A DNA stretch of 64,000 nucleotides, taken from assembly GCF_051414135.1 (NCBI RefSeq), contig NZ_JBLKOA010000001.1:1-64000 (forward strand), written 5' to 3'. Within the stretch, counting starts at the first letter, position 1, and every line of letters starts with the position of its first letter. This document shows positions 7,725 through 17,125 of this stretch, in pieces. Position numbers and translations under genes: made by a program. The notes below the pieces were generated by a model, which saw only the letters and a program-made list of their open reading frames with translations, was not told the origin of the DNA and searched no databases. This DNA is from Halovenus halobia (GTDB taxonomy: Archaea; Halobacteriota; Halobacteria; Halobacteriales; Haloarculaceae).

Positions 7725-9071
7725 TTACTCGACCAGCGTGATCAGGTTGCCGTTCCGGGTGACGTGCAGGTCACGACCCACCTTGTAGCCCTGATTCTCC
7801 GCCAGGTTGACGTAGTCGGCAAAGCCGCTCATATCCTGGTGGGCTGGGATGACGTTCTGTGGCTGCAGCGCGTCGAGCATCTCGTAGTGGCCCTCCTTGT
7901 TCAGGTGACCCGAGACGTGGATATCGTCGTAGATACGTGCGCCCTGCATGCCGAGCAGTTTCTCGGACTGGTAGCGCTGGCCCTCGTTGGTCGGTTCGGG
8001 GATGACCCGCGCCGAGAAGATGACCTTGTCACCGTCGTCGAGTTCGTACGGCGTCTCGCCACGGCCCATTCGGGTGAGCATCGCGCGCGGTTCGCCCTGG
8101 TGGCCGGTGACGATTGGCAGGAAGTTCTCCTTGCCTTCGTTCATGATCCGCTTGAACGTCCGGTCGACGGACTTTCGGTGACCGTACATCCCCAGGTCCT
8201 CTGGGAAGTCGACGAAGTCGAGTCGTTCTGCGGTCCCGGAGTACTTCTCCATCGACCGACCCAGCAGCACCGGCTGGCGGCCAATGTCGTCGGCAAACTC
8301 GACGAGTGACTTCACACGGGCGATGTGTGAGGAGAACGTCGTTGCGACGATACCGCCGTCGTAGTCCTCGATGCTGTGCATCACGTCTTCGAGGTGGCGA
8401 CGAGCGACCGACTCCGAGGGCGTTCGGCCCTTCTTGCCGGCATTCGTACAGTCCTCGATGTAACAGAGGACACCCTCGCCCTCGCGGCCAATCTCGCGGA
8501 ATCGCTCCATGTCGATTGGGTCGCCGATGACCGGCGTGTGGTCCATCCGTTTGTCGAGGCCGTAGACGATTGCCCCTTCCGGCGTGTGAAGCACTGGGTT
8601 GATGGCGTCGATAATCGAGTGGGTGACGTTGACGAATTCGAGTTCGTTCTTGTCGCCAATCGACATCGTCTCGCCGGGGTCCATCTTCACGAGGTCGTTC
8701 TGGACGCCGAACTTCTCTTCACCCTGAATCTGCTGTTTGACGAGTTCGATCGTAAAGGGCGTCGCCACAATCGGTGCGTCGTATCGGTGTGCGAGTTTCG
8801 AGATAGCGCCGATGTGGTCGAGGTGGCCGTGTGTCGGCACGATGGCTTTCACGTCACCTTCGAGTTCGGACATGATTCGGTCGTCCGGGATGGCACCCAT
8901 ATCGATGAGGTCCAGTGAGTGCATCCGCTCCGTTTCCACGTTGTCGTGGATCAGTACCTTCGAGAGGTTGAGACCCATGTCAAAAACGACGACGTCATCG
9001 CCCGCACGTACCGCCGTCATCTGTCGTCCAACCTCTTCGTATCCGCCAATTGTCGCAATTTCGATTTCCAT
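7725..9071 (-). CDS. rnj: ribonuclease J (archaeal type)
   Basis: A 448-residue metallo-beta-lactamase/beta-CASP ribonuclease, expected to degrade RNA 5' to 3' as in other archaeal RNase J proteins. The zinc motif is THGHLDHIGA, and later motifs include DCTNAGKKGRTPSE and SGHLNKEGH near the C-terminus. The ATG at 9071 gives MEIEIATIGGYEEVGRQM, the normal start of the family; the 20 residues upstream do not fit. The start is 2 nt from no other gene, but its stop is followed after 2 nt by the prenyl synthase start, implying cotranscription. This rnj-ids pairing is conserved in many archaea. Confidence 0.93.
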   Translation of the reverse strand: MEIEIATIGGYEEVGRQMTAVRAGDDVVVFDMGLNLSKVLIHDNVETERMHSLDLIDMGAIPDDRIMSELEGDVKAIVPTHGHLDHIGAISKLAHRYDAPIVATPFTIELVKQQIQGEEKFGVQNDLVKMDPGETMSIGDKNELEFVNVTHSIIDAINPVLHTPEGAIVYGLDKRMDHTPVIGDPIDMERFREIGREGEGVLCYIEDCTNAGKKGRTPSESVARRHLEDVMHSIEDYDGGIVATTFSSHIARVKSLVEFADDIGRQPVLLGRSMEKYSGTAERLDFVDFPEDLGMYGHRKSVDRTFKRIMNEGKENFLPIVTGHQGEPRAMLTRMGRGETPYELDDGDKVIFSARVIPEPTNEGQRYQSEKLLGMQGARIYDDIHVSGHLNKEGHYEMLDALQPQNVIPAHQDMSGFADYVNLAENQGYKVGRDLHVTRNGNLITLVE

Positions 9072-9311
9072 TGTGATCACGCCGAGGCGATCGCCACGCT
9101 CGGGCGGACCGGCGACCACAAACACGGCCAACTAATCAGCCGGTCCGTGGTCCCGACACTGTCGGTCGACCGCCGTCGGACGGCGCGGCCACGAGGCCAG
9201 CGCCGTCGTCAGTGGCGGTGCGCCGGTCGCCCGCTTCTCCCGTGGCGACCGTTCGCTCGGATACGGAATACTCGCACGGCGAGGGTAAAAAGAACGTCGG
9301 TTGGGTGTTCG

Positions 9312-10064
9312 TTACTCGTCGTCGATATTATCAGCTAGCGGATCAGAATTCGGACTTCCGGCGGTTTCGACGTCTTCAGGGGCCTGTTCGTCGGGTTCGT
9401 CCTCGAACTCGAACCCGCCAGTCGACTCGTCGTCCTCGTCTGCTGGTGGCTCGTCGTCCGCACTCCCGAAGACGATCTCCTCGGCAGTCTGCTCACGGCC
9501 GCCCTCTGGGCTGGCTTCAGCCTGTGGCTGTTGTTGGGCTGGCTGTGTGGGCTGTTGGTCCTGTGGCTGGGCGCTAGCAGGTTCCTGTTGGGCCTGTTCG
9601 TGCTCGGCCTGTGGCTCCGCTTGCTGAGCGGGCTGGTTCTCTGCGGGTGGCTCTGGCTGCTGTGGTGGCTCAGTCTCGGGCGCGTCGGCAGCACCTGGTT
9701 GCTCCTCGGCCGGTTTTTCGCTCTGTTCGTCGGCCTCTGTTTCACTCTCCTCGGATTCCGCCGGACCGGCGGTGACCTCAACGGCTGGGTCGGCGTTCCC
9801 GTGCGAGACACCGTCGGCAATCAGCTTGTAGATGAGCCCAAACTGCCCACTGACGAGGATACTGAAGCCCAGCACGGCGAGGACGAGTCCACCAGCGATG
9901 TATGGTGTCTCTGCGGCCCCCGTTCCGCGCCACGCCTGAATCTCTGGGACAGCGAGGGCAGCACCGCCGGCGAGCGCGCCGCCACCGAACAGCAAGATGA
10001 GGACGAAGAGACCGAACAGCCGAATCCCGTATTTGAAACTCTCGGAAAACGATGTCGTAGCCAT
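9312..10064 (-). CDS. membrane protein with long Gln/Pro/Glu-rich tail
   Basis: A 250-residue protein with two membrane segments at about residues 16-42 (GLFVLILLFGGGALAGG) and 57-78 (IAGGLVLAVLGFSILVSG), followed by a 160-residue low-complexity tail of Q, P, A and E that ends in a very acidic stretch. The tail is certainly disordered and probably cytoplasmic. The ATG at 10064 is preferred to an ATG 11 codons upstream because it directly precedes a positively charged, then hydrophobic segment. It sits between ipk and rnj on the same strand, a position normally not filled by this protein in the archaeal mvk-ipk-rnj cluster. Function unknown. Confidence 0.75.
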   Translation of the reverse strand: MATTSFSESFKYGIRLFGLFVLILLFGGGALAGGAALAVPEIQAWRGTGAAETPYIAGGLVLAVLGFSILVSGQFGLIYKLIADGVSHGNADPAVEVTAGPAESEESETEADEQSEKPAEEQPGAADAPETEPPQQPEPPAENQPAQQAEPQAEHEQAQQEPASAQPQDQQPTQPAQQQPQAEASPEGGREQTAEEIVFGSADDEPPADEDDESTGGFEFEDEPDEQAPEDVETAGSPNSDPLADNIDDE

Positions 10065-10169
10065 ATCGTGGGCAACGTCTGAATCCCGTAAATGCATTTC
10101 GGCAGACCGACATCCGCGAATAGTTTTTGCCGCCGCCGGCTGACCACCTCTGCGGGGAGGACTCGTTGC

Positions 10170-10910
10170 CTACCTGACGACGGTGCCCGCGGTTCCGGTG
10201 TCGAGAAACTCACCGAGGCTCTCGGGGTCAAAAATCGAGGCTGGTGTCTCCAGCCCGAGCAGACTCCGAACTTTCCCCGCCATCCCGCCGGTGACATCTG
10301 TCGACTCGCTGCCGCCAAGCACGTCCGCCACCGACTCGAAGGAGTCAATTTCTGCAATCGCGTCTCCCTGTGCGTCCAGCACGCCGGGGACTGTCGAGCA
10401 CAATCCAATCCGGTCGGCGTCCAGTGACGCCGCCAGCGCGACGACGACCGTATCTCCACTGATGATTGTCCCGCCCTCCCCGGCAGAGGCGATAACGTCG
10501 CCGTTCAATACCGGCACGAGCCCTTCTTCGAGCATTGTCCGGACGCTACCGTCAGCGAGACGTACGTTCCCATCTGCGTCACGGAAGCCAGCAGCGAGCG
10601 GCGCAACTGGGAGCGGGTCGACACCCGATTCTGCGAGCGCGTCGAGCACTGCGTCGTTCAGCCGTCCCATCGCCCGGTGAATTGCGAGCAGGCCCGCCCC
10701 GTCGTGGCTCCCGTCGGTGCGGGAGACGCCGTGTTCGGCGGCGTGGTGGTGGCCGAAACTGCCCCCGCCGTGGACGACGACTATCTCGCCGCCCTCAGCG
10801 ACGAACTCGCCGATCTGTTCGGCTGCCGCCGCGAGCGCGTCCTCGTCGACTGTTTCTGGCTCGTCTTTGTCGGTGATGACGCTGCCGCCGAGTTTGAGAA
10901 TCGTCGTCAC
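10170..10910 (-). CDS. ipk: isopentenyl phosphate kinase
   Basis: A 246-residue amino-acid-kinase-fold enzyme that phosphorylates isopentenyl phosphate to IPP in the archaeal mevalonate pathway. It starts with the ATP-binding LKLGGSVITDK, has VHGGGSFGHHHA where the catalytic His is expected, and carries NGDV, IISGDT and TGGMAGK near the nucleotide site. The start overlaps the mvk stop by 4 nt (ATGA), so the two are translated together. Both substrate and pathway are supported by the overlap with mevalonate kinase. Confidence 0.93.
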   Translation of the reverse strand: MTTILKLGGSVITDKDEPETVDEDALAAAAEQIGEFVAEGGEIVVVHGGGSFGHHHAAEHGVSRTDGSHDGAGLLAIHRAMGRLNDAVLDALAESGVDPLPVAPLAAGFRDADGNVRLADGSVRTMLEEGLVPVLNGDVIASAGEGGTIISGDTVVVALAASLDADRIGLCSTVPGVLDAQGDAIAEIDSFESVADVLGGSESTDVTGGMAGKVRSLLGLETPASIFDPESLGEFLDTGTAGTVVR

Positions 10911-11896
10911 GACTGCTCCTCCACGCGAACACCTTCGCCGTCGAGTTCGGCTCGCAGTGCCTCCTCGCAGCCGGGCGTGTACTCCAGTGCGGTGATGGTC
11001 TCCGGCGAGCCATCCAGTGCGACGATACAGCCGCCACCGCCAGCACCGGTCAGCTTCGCGCCGTGGGAACCCCCATCTCTGGCCGCCCAGACCATCGCGT
11101 CGAGCGACCGTGAGGAGACGCCAAGCGCTGAAAGCAGGCCGTGATTGAAATTCATCAACTGGCCGAGTTCCTCGAGGTCACCATCGGCCAGCGCGTCCTC
11201 ACCTCGGCGGACAATGTCGCCAATCGCTTCGACCGTGTCTGCCGCAAAATCGTACTCCTCGCGTAACGCCCGGACGCCGGCAACGAGTGCGCCGGTATCG
11301 CCCGCACCGCCGTCGTAGCCGATGACGAAGGGGAGGTCTGGTGTCCCAATCTGTCGGCAATCGTCCCCTTCCACGCGGACTGCACCACCCATCGCCGAGC
11401 AGAACGTGTCTGCACGAGAGGCCTGACCGTCCTGGACTGCGTTTTCGACCTCGTATGCCCGTTCAGCAATCTCCTCGGGCGGGAGTTCGACGCCGAGTTC
11501 GCGTGTGCCGGCCTCGATGGCTGCCACGGCGACTGCTGCCGAGGAACCCAGGCCCGCGCCGAGGGGAATTTCGCTGTCAATCTGGACCTCGAATCCGCTG
11601 CCGTCGACGCCAGCAGCGTCCTCGACCTGTGCAATTGCCTCGTTGACGTAGCCCATTGCGGCCTCGACGAGCGAGTCAGCCACGTCGATGTCGGGCCGTC
11701 CGGAGGCGTCGCCGTCGTACTCGACAGTGAATCCGTCGAGTGAGAGGTCGTTCGCCTGCACGCGCAACCCCTCGCTCCGTTCCGTGACGGTGACTTCTGC
11801 CCGCAGTTCAATCGCACACGGCACTGCTGGTTCGCCGTAGACGACTGCGTGCTCCCCAAAGAGATACACCTTGCCGGGAGCGCTGGCTGTGACCAT
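10907..11896 (-). CDS. mvk: mevalonate kinase
   Basis: A 329-residue GHMP-superfamily kinase that phosphorylates mevalonate. It opens with SAPGKVYLFGEHAVVYG, contains the phosphate-binding PLGAGLGSSAAVAVA and ends with the GHMP C-terminal motif KLTGAGGGGCIVAL. All three GHMP motifs are intact and the length is typical. It is the first gene of an operon whose second gene, ipk, overlaps it by 4 nt. The genes that usually precede it in archaea (rpsB, eno) are missing here; an ABC ATPase lies upstream instead. Confidence 0.94.
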   Translation of the reverse strand: MVTASAPGKVYLFGEHAVVYGEPAVPCAIELRAEVTVTERSEGLRVQANDLSLDGFTVEYDGDASGRPDIDVADSLVEAAMGYVNEAIAQVEDAAGVDGSGFEVQIDSEIPLGAGLGSSAAVAVAAIEAGTRELGVELPPEEIAERAYEVENAVQDGQASRADTFCSAMGGAVRVEGDDCRQIGTPDLPFVIGYDGGAGDTGALVAGVRALREEYDFAADTVEAIGDIVRRGEDALADGDLEELGQLMNFNHGLLSALGVSSRSLDAMVWAARDGGSHGAKLTGAGGGGCIVALDGSPETITALEYTPGCEEALRAELDGEGVRVEEQS

Positions 11897-11941
11897 ATTT
11901 CCTCTGTGTGGAGGACGGTGTTTTAGATATCGGTTTCGCGG

Positions 11942-13090
11942 CTATTCTGCCGGATACCACGCGAGTCCGTGGTCGGCGGTAATCGAGACACTCACTGGCT
12001 GGCCGTACTCGAAGGTCTGGACGTGGTTGTGCAGACAGCGCAGTCGCGACCCGCTGTTGAGTTCGACGCCGTAGACGAAGTTTGGTCCGTTGTACTGGCG
12101 GTGGACGATTTTCCCGTCTGCGGCCGCGTCGGCAACTGGCGTCGCTTCGAGGTCGTCCGGGCGCACGAGCACGTCGATTTCCGCGCCGTCGTACGCGTCG
12201 ACGGGGCCGTTGAGCTGTGAGATTTCGAACGCACCAATTTCGGTGTCGACAGTCTCACCGCGAACCCGGCCCGTGAGGAAACTCGCCCGACCGAGGAAAC
12301 TCGCAACGAAGCGTGATTCCGGATTCTCGAAGACCAGTTCGGGCTTGCCGATTTGCTCTAACTGACCGTCGTTAATGATTGCAACGCGGTCCGAGATAGA
12401 GAGTGCTTCCTCCTGGTCGTGGGTGACCGAGATTGCAGTCACGCCGGCTTCTTTGAGAATGCGTCGGACTTCCTGTCGCATCTCGATCCGCAGTCGCACG
12501 TCGAGATTCGAGAATGGCTCGTCGAGCAGCAGAATATCCGGCTCCGGGGCCAGCGAACGAGCAAGCGCGACGCGCTGCTGTTGACCGCCCGACAGCGCTT
12601 CGGGGTACTTCTCGCGGTGGGCTTCGAGGTCGACGAGCGCGAGCAGTTCGTCGAGTCGCTTCTCTTGGCGCTCGGTCTCCCAGTTGTCGATTCCGAAGGT
12701 GATGTTCTCGGCGACGGTCAGATGTGGGAACAGCGCGAACTCCTGGAAAACGAGGCCGACGTTTCGCTCCTCTGGCGGGACTATTTCGGTGCCGCTGGCG
12801 ACTTGCGTTCCGTCGATTGTAATCTCGCCGCTGGTTGGTTGTTCCAGTCCGGCAATCATCCGCAGCGTGGTTGTCTTTCCACAGCCCGAGGGACCGAGTA
12901 GCGTCAGCAACTCACCCTGGCCGACAGACAGCGAGAGCTCTTCGACGGCCGTCTCGATGCCGTACTCTCGCGTGAGCCCGTCGATTTCCAGAACGCTCTC
13001 TTCTGTTTCTACCTCGTGTTCTGTCTCCCACCCTAGTTCTGGCTCGTCGGTCCGAACACGCTCATCGAGTTTTTGTCCTGACATACTCAC
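11942..13090 (-). CDS. ABC transporter ATPase, PotA/iron/sugar importer type
   Basis: A 382-residue ATPase for a binding-protein-dependent importer. After an acidic 30-residue extension come the Walker A (GPSGCGKTTT), Q-loop (FQEFALFPHLTV), signature (LSGGQQQR), Walker B (ILLLDEPFSNLD) and H-loop (SVTHDQEEA) motifs. The C-terminal 130 residues form a TOBE domain that usually binds regulator or substrate. No permease or solute-binding gene is near, so the partner is encoded elsewhere or the ATPase serves several systems. The start is either Met at 13090 or two codons later. The substrate cannot be read from the sequence. Confidence 0.87.
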   Translation of the reverse strand: MSMSGQKLDERVRTDEPELGWETEHEVETEESVLEIDGLTREYGIETAVEELSLSVGQGELLTLLGPSGCGKTTTLRMIAGLEQPTSGEITIDGTQVASGTEIVPPEERNVGLVFQEFALFPHLTVAENITFGIDNWETERQEKRLDELLALVDLEAHREKYPEALSGGQQQRVALARSLAPEPDILLLDEPFSNLDVRLRIEMRQEVRRILKEAGVTAISVTHDQEEALSISDRVAIINDGQLEQIGKPELVFENPESRFVASFLGRASFLTGRVRGETVDTEIGAFEISQLNGPVDAYDGAEIDVLVRPDDLEATPVADAAADGKIVHRQYNGPNFVYGVELNSGSRLRCLHNHVQTFEYGQPVSVSITADHGLAWYPAE

Positions 13091-13229
13091 AGATTGAGGG
13101 GCCCGAGAAGCTGCATTTCAACGGGACACTCGTGTTACTGCTACTTTTTAGGCAAACCAAAAGTATCTGTCGATTGCGCTGGCTCCCAGCCACCGAAACC
13201 GACACAATCCCGGGGTGAGCAGGTGGGGT

Positions 13230-14381
13230 ATGGACGTTGCAGTACTCAGTGCCTCGATGACGCCCTTTGGCGAGCGCGACGCCTGGATACAGGAGTTACT
13301 CGCCGAGGCCGCACTCGACTGTCTTGATGACGCAGACGTGCACCCAGACGCGCTTGACCACGTGTATGTCTCGAATATGGCCAGCGGTGAGTTCGAGGGC
13401 CGAACCGGCGTGATGAACGCGCTCGTGGCTGATATCGGTGCGACGCCAGCCTACGCACAGCGTGTCGGCCAGACATCTGCCTCTGGCGGTGCAGGACTAT
13501 ACGCCGCCTGGCAGTCAATCGCCTCCGGTGCCAGCGAGATGACACTCCTCGTCGGCGGCGAGAAGATGACACACACCACCACCGGCGACTCCTCGGACAT
13601 CATCGCCTCGCTCACTCATCCTGTCGAGTACAGCCACGGCGTGACGCTGCCCTCCTTTGCGGGGTTGACTGCCCGGGCGTATCTCGACCGCTACGATGTG
13701 CCCAGAGAAAGTCTGGCTGAGGTGGCCGTGAAGAACCACGATAACGCCCTCGACAACCCGAACGCCCAGTTCCACAAGGAAATCACCGTCGACGATGCAC
13801 TCTCCAGTCCAGTCGTTGCTGACCCACTCAGGCTGTACGACTACTGTCCGGTGACAGACGGCAGCTCTGCCTTGCTGTTCTGTCCGGTTTCGGTCGCCGA
13901 GCAGTACACCGACGATTACGTCGAACTGAGTGGTGTGGCGGGCGCGAGCGACACCCACGTCGTTCACGAGCGCGAGGACCCAACGTGGATGGGTGCTGTC
14001 GCCGAGAGCGGGCAACAGGCCTTCGAGATGGCCGACTGCGAACCCAAAGATATCGACGTAATGGAGCTTCACGATATGGTGACGCTTCTGGAACCGCTGG
14101 AGTTGGAAGCACTCGGATTTGCTGACCGCGGAGAGGGGTGGCGCTTCGCTGCCGAGGGCAAGACGACCCGCGACGGTGCGTTGCCCGTCAACACCTCTGG
14201 TGGGTTGAAAGCCCGTGGCCATCCTCTCGGGGGGACTGGTGTTGCACAGGCAGTCGAAGTGTACGATCAACTGCTCGGCCGGGCAGGGAAGCGTCAGGTC
14301 GCCGCCGACCGTGGACTCACCTGTAACGTCGGTGGCTTTGGCAACTGTGTGACCACGGCAATCTTCGAGAGGGGAGCATGA
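13230..14381 (+). CDS. thiolase family protein (acetyl-CoA acyltransferase, SCP-x type)
   Basis: A 383-residue thiolase-fold enzyme. The archaeal SCP-x-like group lacks the classical Cys pattern; visible conserved parts are the N-terminal VAVLSASMTPFGE, the central TSASGGAGLYAA where the nucleophile would be expected, a GGEKMTH segment, and the C-terminal GGLKARGHPLGGTG with its catalytic His. The cysteine normally at the nucleophile position seems replaced (QTSASGG), so ordinary thiolase activity is doubtful. The stop overlaps the next gene's ATG by 4 nt. In archaea this pair works with HMG-CoA synthase in mevalonate synthesis, which is not seen here. Confidence 0.85.
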   Translation: MDVAVLSASMTPFGERDAWIQELLAEAALDCLDDADVHPDALDHVYVSNMASGEFEGRTGVMNALVADIGATPAYAQRVGQTSASGGAGLYAAWQSIASGASEMTLLVGGEKMTHTTTGDSSDIIASLTHPVEYSHGVTLPSFAGLTARAYLDRYDVPRESLAEVAVKNHDNALDNPNAQFHKEITVDDALSSPVVADPLRLYDYCPVTDGSSALLFCPVSVAEQYTDDYVELSGVAGASDTHVVHEREDPTWMGAVAESGQQAFEMADCEPKDIDVMELHDMVTLLEPLELEALGFADRGEGWRFAAEGKTTRDGALPVNTSGGLKARGHPLGGTGVAQAVEVYDQLLGRAGKRQVAADRGLTCNVGGFGNCVTTAIFERGA

Positions 14382-14752
14382 CCGACGACGAACTGCTCGC
14401 TCACGAGTGTCCGGACGGCCATCTGACCTATCCCGGCCACGCTCGCTGTCCCGAGTGCGGAGCGGAACAGACTGGCACCCTTGACCTGTCGGACCGGACT
14501 GGGGAGGTCGTCACGTGGACGACTGTCGGCGCGTCTCCAACTGGCGTGCGCGAGCCAAATCCGCTCGCCATCGTAGAGTTTGGGGTCCAAGAGCGGACCG
14601 TCCGTGTCATTGGTGGCACAACTCACGATGTCGAAGTTGGTGACACGGTCGAACCGGTCTTCGTCGAGCAACTCCGCGACCCGGCGGTAAGTATTCGGGC
14701 AACAGAGAGCCAGTCCTGGAGTGGCTACCGGTTCGAGCCAGTTGACGGGTGA
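14378..14752 (+). CDS. DUF35-family OB-fold/zinc-ribbon protein
   Basis: A 124-residue partner of the thiolase. Residues 10-35 form a zinc ribbon (HECPDGHLTYPGHARCPECG), and the remainder is an OB-fold beta domain that binds the acyl-CoA. Its ATGA overlap with the thiolase gene makes translational coupling likely. In archaea this family bridges thiolase and HMG-CoA synthase in a channelling complex; this copy lacks that third partner nearby, so it may work in fatty-acid or another acyl-CoA pathway. The ribbon has three Cys and one His in place of four Cys. Confidence 0.85.
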   Translation: MTDDELLAHECPDGHLTYPGHARCPECGAEQTGTLDLSDRTGEVVTWTTVGASPTGVREPNPLAIVEFGVQERTVRVIGGTTHDVEVGDTVEPVFVEQLRDPAVSIRATESQSWSGYRFEPVDG

Positions 14753-14854
14753 GCGACTGGTAGCGACGCACACTGCCAGTGTACTCATTTTCAGGTAGCT
14801 GGCATTGAATACTTATGTAACTGGATTAACTACAATTAGAGAACCGGTCTCACA

Positions 14855-16627
14855 ATGACACTGCTCTCAGACACGATTCACATACTCCACGTGGACGACG
14901 AGCCTGACTTTGCAGACCTGGCTGGGACGTTTCTTGAACGCGAATACGAGCAGTTTGCCGTCGAGACTGCGACCAGCGCGAGTGAAGGCCTCGATTATCT
15001 CGCGGCCAACCACGTCGACTGCATTATCTCTGACTACGACATGCCCGGCCAGAACGGGATCGATTTTCTCGAAACCGTTCGAGAGGACCACCCTGACCTT
15101 CCGTTTATTCTATTCACCGGCAAGGGCTCCGAAGCAGTTGCCAGCGACGCTATCTCGGCAGGCGTCACTGACTACCTGCAGAAAGAATCCAGTACGAGTC
15201 AGTATGCTGTGCTCGCGAATCGGGTTCGCAACGCTGTCGAAGCATTCACTGCCCAGCGTGAGCACCAGCGCAACCTCGAAGCTATCGAGTCTGCACAGGA
15301 GGGGATTGCCATCCTCCAGGACGAACATTTCAGCTACGTCAACCAACAGTACGCTGACCTCTATGGATACGAGCCCGAGGAAATCGTTGGCGAACACTGG
15401 GAACTCGTTTACCCTGACGATGATGTCCAGCGAGGGCACGAAGAAGTGCTCCCGGCAGTGAGGGAAACAGGCCACTGGCAGGAGAAGACGAGAGGCGTCC
15501 GTGCGGACGGAACAACGTTCATGAAGACACATACGCTCTCTCTGACCGACAGCGATGACCTCGTCTGTACCGTCCGGGACGTTACCGAGCGCGAACAGCG
15601 ACGGAAACGCCTCGAAGAAACGACAGCGCGTCTCGAACTCGCAGTCGAAGGCGCAAATCTTGGCGTCTGGGACTGGGACATGCGGACTGACGAGGTGCAG
15701 TTCAACGAGAGATGGGCGGAGATGCTCGGCTACACACTTGACGAAATCGACTCCAGCCTCGACGCGTGGGAAGACCGTATTCACCCGGACGATATCGACG
15801 ACGCGATGGCGACGTTACAGGTGCACATCGATGGCGAAACGGAGTACTACGACAACGAGCACCGACTGCGAACGGCGGACGGCGACTGGAAGTGGATTCG
15901 TGACATTGGGCAGGTTGTTAACCGGGACGACGCGGGTGAGCCGGTTCGCGCAGTGGGAATCCATCTCGATATCGACGAGCGCAAACAACGCGAAGAAGAG
16001 CTTGAACAGGAAAAACAGCGCCTCGAAGAGTTCACGAGTGTCGTCTCTCACGACCTGCGAAATCCACTGAACGTCGCGAGCGCGCGGACAGAACTTGCAC
16101 AGAGCGAGTGTGACAGTCCGCATCTCGACGACGCGGTCGGTGCACTCGACCGGATGGAAGAACTGCTCGATGACCTGCTACGACTCGCACGCAGCGGTGA
16201 CCAGATTGACGAGGTGGTCCCAATCGATATTTCTGAACTCATTGCAGATTGCTGGCGGAACGTCGAAACTGGCAACGGGACGGTGATGACTGATATCGAG
16301 CGGACGATTCGTGGCGACCGGAGCCGAGTGAGCCAACTCTTCGAGAATCTCTTCTGGAATGCCGTCGAGCACGGCGGGTCGGAGGTGACAGTTACTGTCG
16401 GTGAACTGGCGGACGGGTTTTACATCGAAGATGATGGCCGGGGTATCCCCGAGAAGCACCGCGAAGAGGTCTTCGAGCCCGGATATTCGACCGTGGAGGA
16501 CGGGACTGGATTCGGACTCTCGATTGTAAACCAAGTCGCCAACGCACACGGCTGGTCGATCAGTGTGACTGATGGCTCCGACGGCGGCGCTCGCTTCGAG
16601 GTCACTGGCGTCGAATTTGACGACTAA
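14855..16627 (+). CDS. receiver-PAS-PAS sensor histidine kinase
   Basis: A 590-residue soluble hybrid kinase. Residues 6-125 are a receiver domain with the acceptor Asp60 in ISDYDMPGQNG. Two PAS domains follow (about 140-240 and 255-375); the first contains EHFSYVNQQYADLYGYEPEEIVG. The dimerisation/phosphotransfer helix carries His399 in SHDLRNPL. The ATPase has N-box NLFWNAVEHGG, G1 DDGRGIPE and G2 GTGFGLSIVNQVA. No membrane segment is seen, so the stimulus is intracellular or diffusible. No cognate regulator gene is adjacent. Such receiver-first kinases are abundant in haloarchaea and their signals are mostly unknown. Confidence 0.93.
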   Translation: MTLLSDTIHILHVDDEPDFADLAGTFLEREYEQFAVETATSASEGLDYLAANHVDCIISDYDMPGQNGIDFLETVREDHPDLPFILFTGKGSEAVASDAISAGVTDYLQKESSTSQYAVLANRVRNAVEAFTAQREHQRNLEAIESAQEGIAILQDEHFSYVNQQYADLYGYEPEEIVGEHWELVYPDDDVQRGHEEVLPAVRETGHWQEKTRGVRADGTTFMKTHTLSLTDSDDLVCTVRDVTEREQRRKRLEETTARLELAVEGANLGVWDWDMRTDEVQFNERWAEMLGYTLDEIDSSLDAWEDRIHPDDIDDAMATLQVHIDGETEYYDNEHRLRTADGDWKWIRDIGQVVNRDDAGEPVRAVGIHLDIDERKQREEELEQEKQRLEEFTSVVSHDLRNPLNVASARTELAQSECDSPHLDDAVGALDRMEELLDDLLRLARSGDQIDEVVPIDISELIADCWRNVETGNGTVMTDIERTIRGDRSRVSQLFENLFWNAVEHGGSEVTVTVGELADGFYIEDDGRGIPEKHREEVFEPGYSTVEDGTGFGLSIVNQVANAHGWSISVTDGSDGGARFEVTGVEFDD

Positions 16628-16658
16628 TTCGATACCGTCTCCCGGCCCAAGACACTCA

Positions 16659-17084
16659 TTAAGGGGTTGCCTCAACAAGTGTCGAGACACGGGCGTTTTC
16701 CTTGAGTCTAATTCCGCTGTCGCCAACTGACAGCGGGACGCGTGGAAGACTCGTCACTGACAGCGTCGGATGAAACGCACCGCGTTCGAGCAGTTCGGTC
16801 CGCGTCTGGACGGTGAACGACATCTCCGAATCAGTGAGTGACTCGTTGTATTCGAGCAGGTACTGGCCGGCCTCGAGACGCCACCACTCGTAGTCGTCGT
16901 CGGGATTGCGCTTCTCGCTGTCGTGCGGCGTGGTGTCGGCCGCTTCGAGCTCACCGCCGCCGAAATCGACCCGCCCGGGGCTGGTCACCTCGTAGAGTTC
17001 AGCGACAGTCAGGTCGAAGCCCCGACCCTCGCTCTGTGTTGGCTCGTGGACGATACCGTCGAGAAACTGGCTGTACTCGACCAT
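16659..17084 (-). CDS. dCTP deaminase/dUTPase-family protein, haloarchaeal type
   Basis: A 141-residue protein resembling the dUTPase/dCTP deaminase fold. It has the long central segment GRVDFGGGELEAA, then DYEWWRLEAGQYLLEYNE and VQTRTELLERGAFHP, features shared by this superfamily's trimeric members. It lacks the full catalytic set that I can recognise (the deaminase Glu/Ser-Arg-Ser motif is not obvious), so catalysis is uncertain. It is convergent with the histidine kinase and about 40 nt from the CPBP gene on its strand. I recognise it as a haloarchaeal conserved protein usually labelled dCTP deaminase-related. Confidence 0.6.
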   Translation of the reverse strand: MVEYSQFLDGIVHEPTQSEGRGFDLTVAELYEVTSPGRVDFGGGELEAADTTPHDSEKRNPDDDYEWWRLEAGQYLLEYNESLTDSEMSFTVQTRTELLERGAFHPTLSVTSLPRVPLSVGDSGIRLKENARVSTLVEATP

Positions 17085-17125
17085 ACCGAACGTGTGCTAC
17101 CAAGGCACAAAAATCCGACCGCAGC

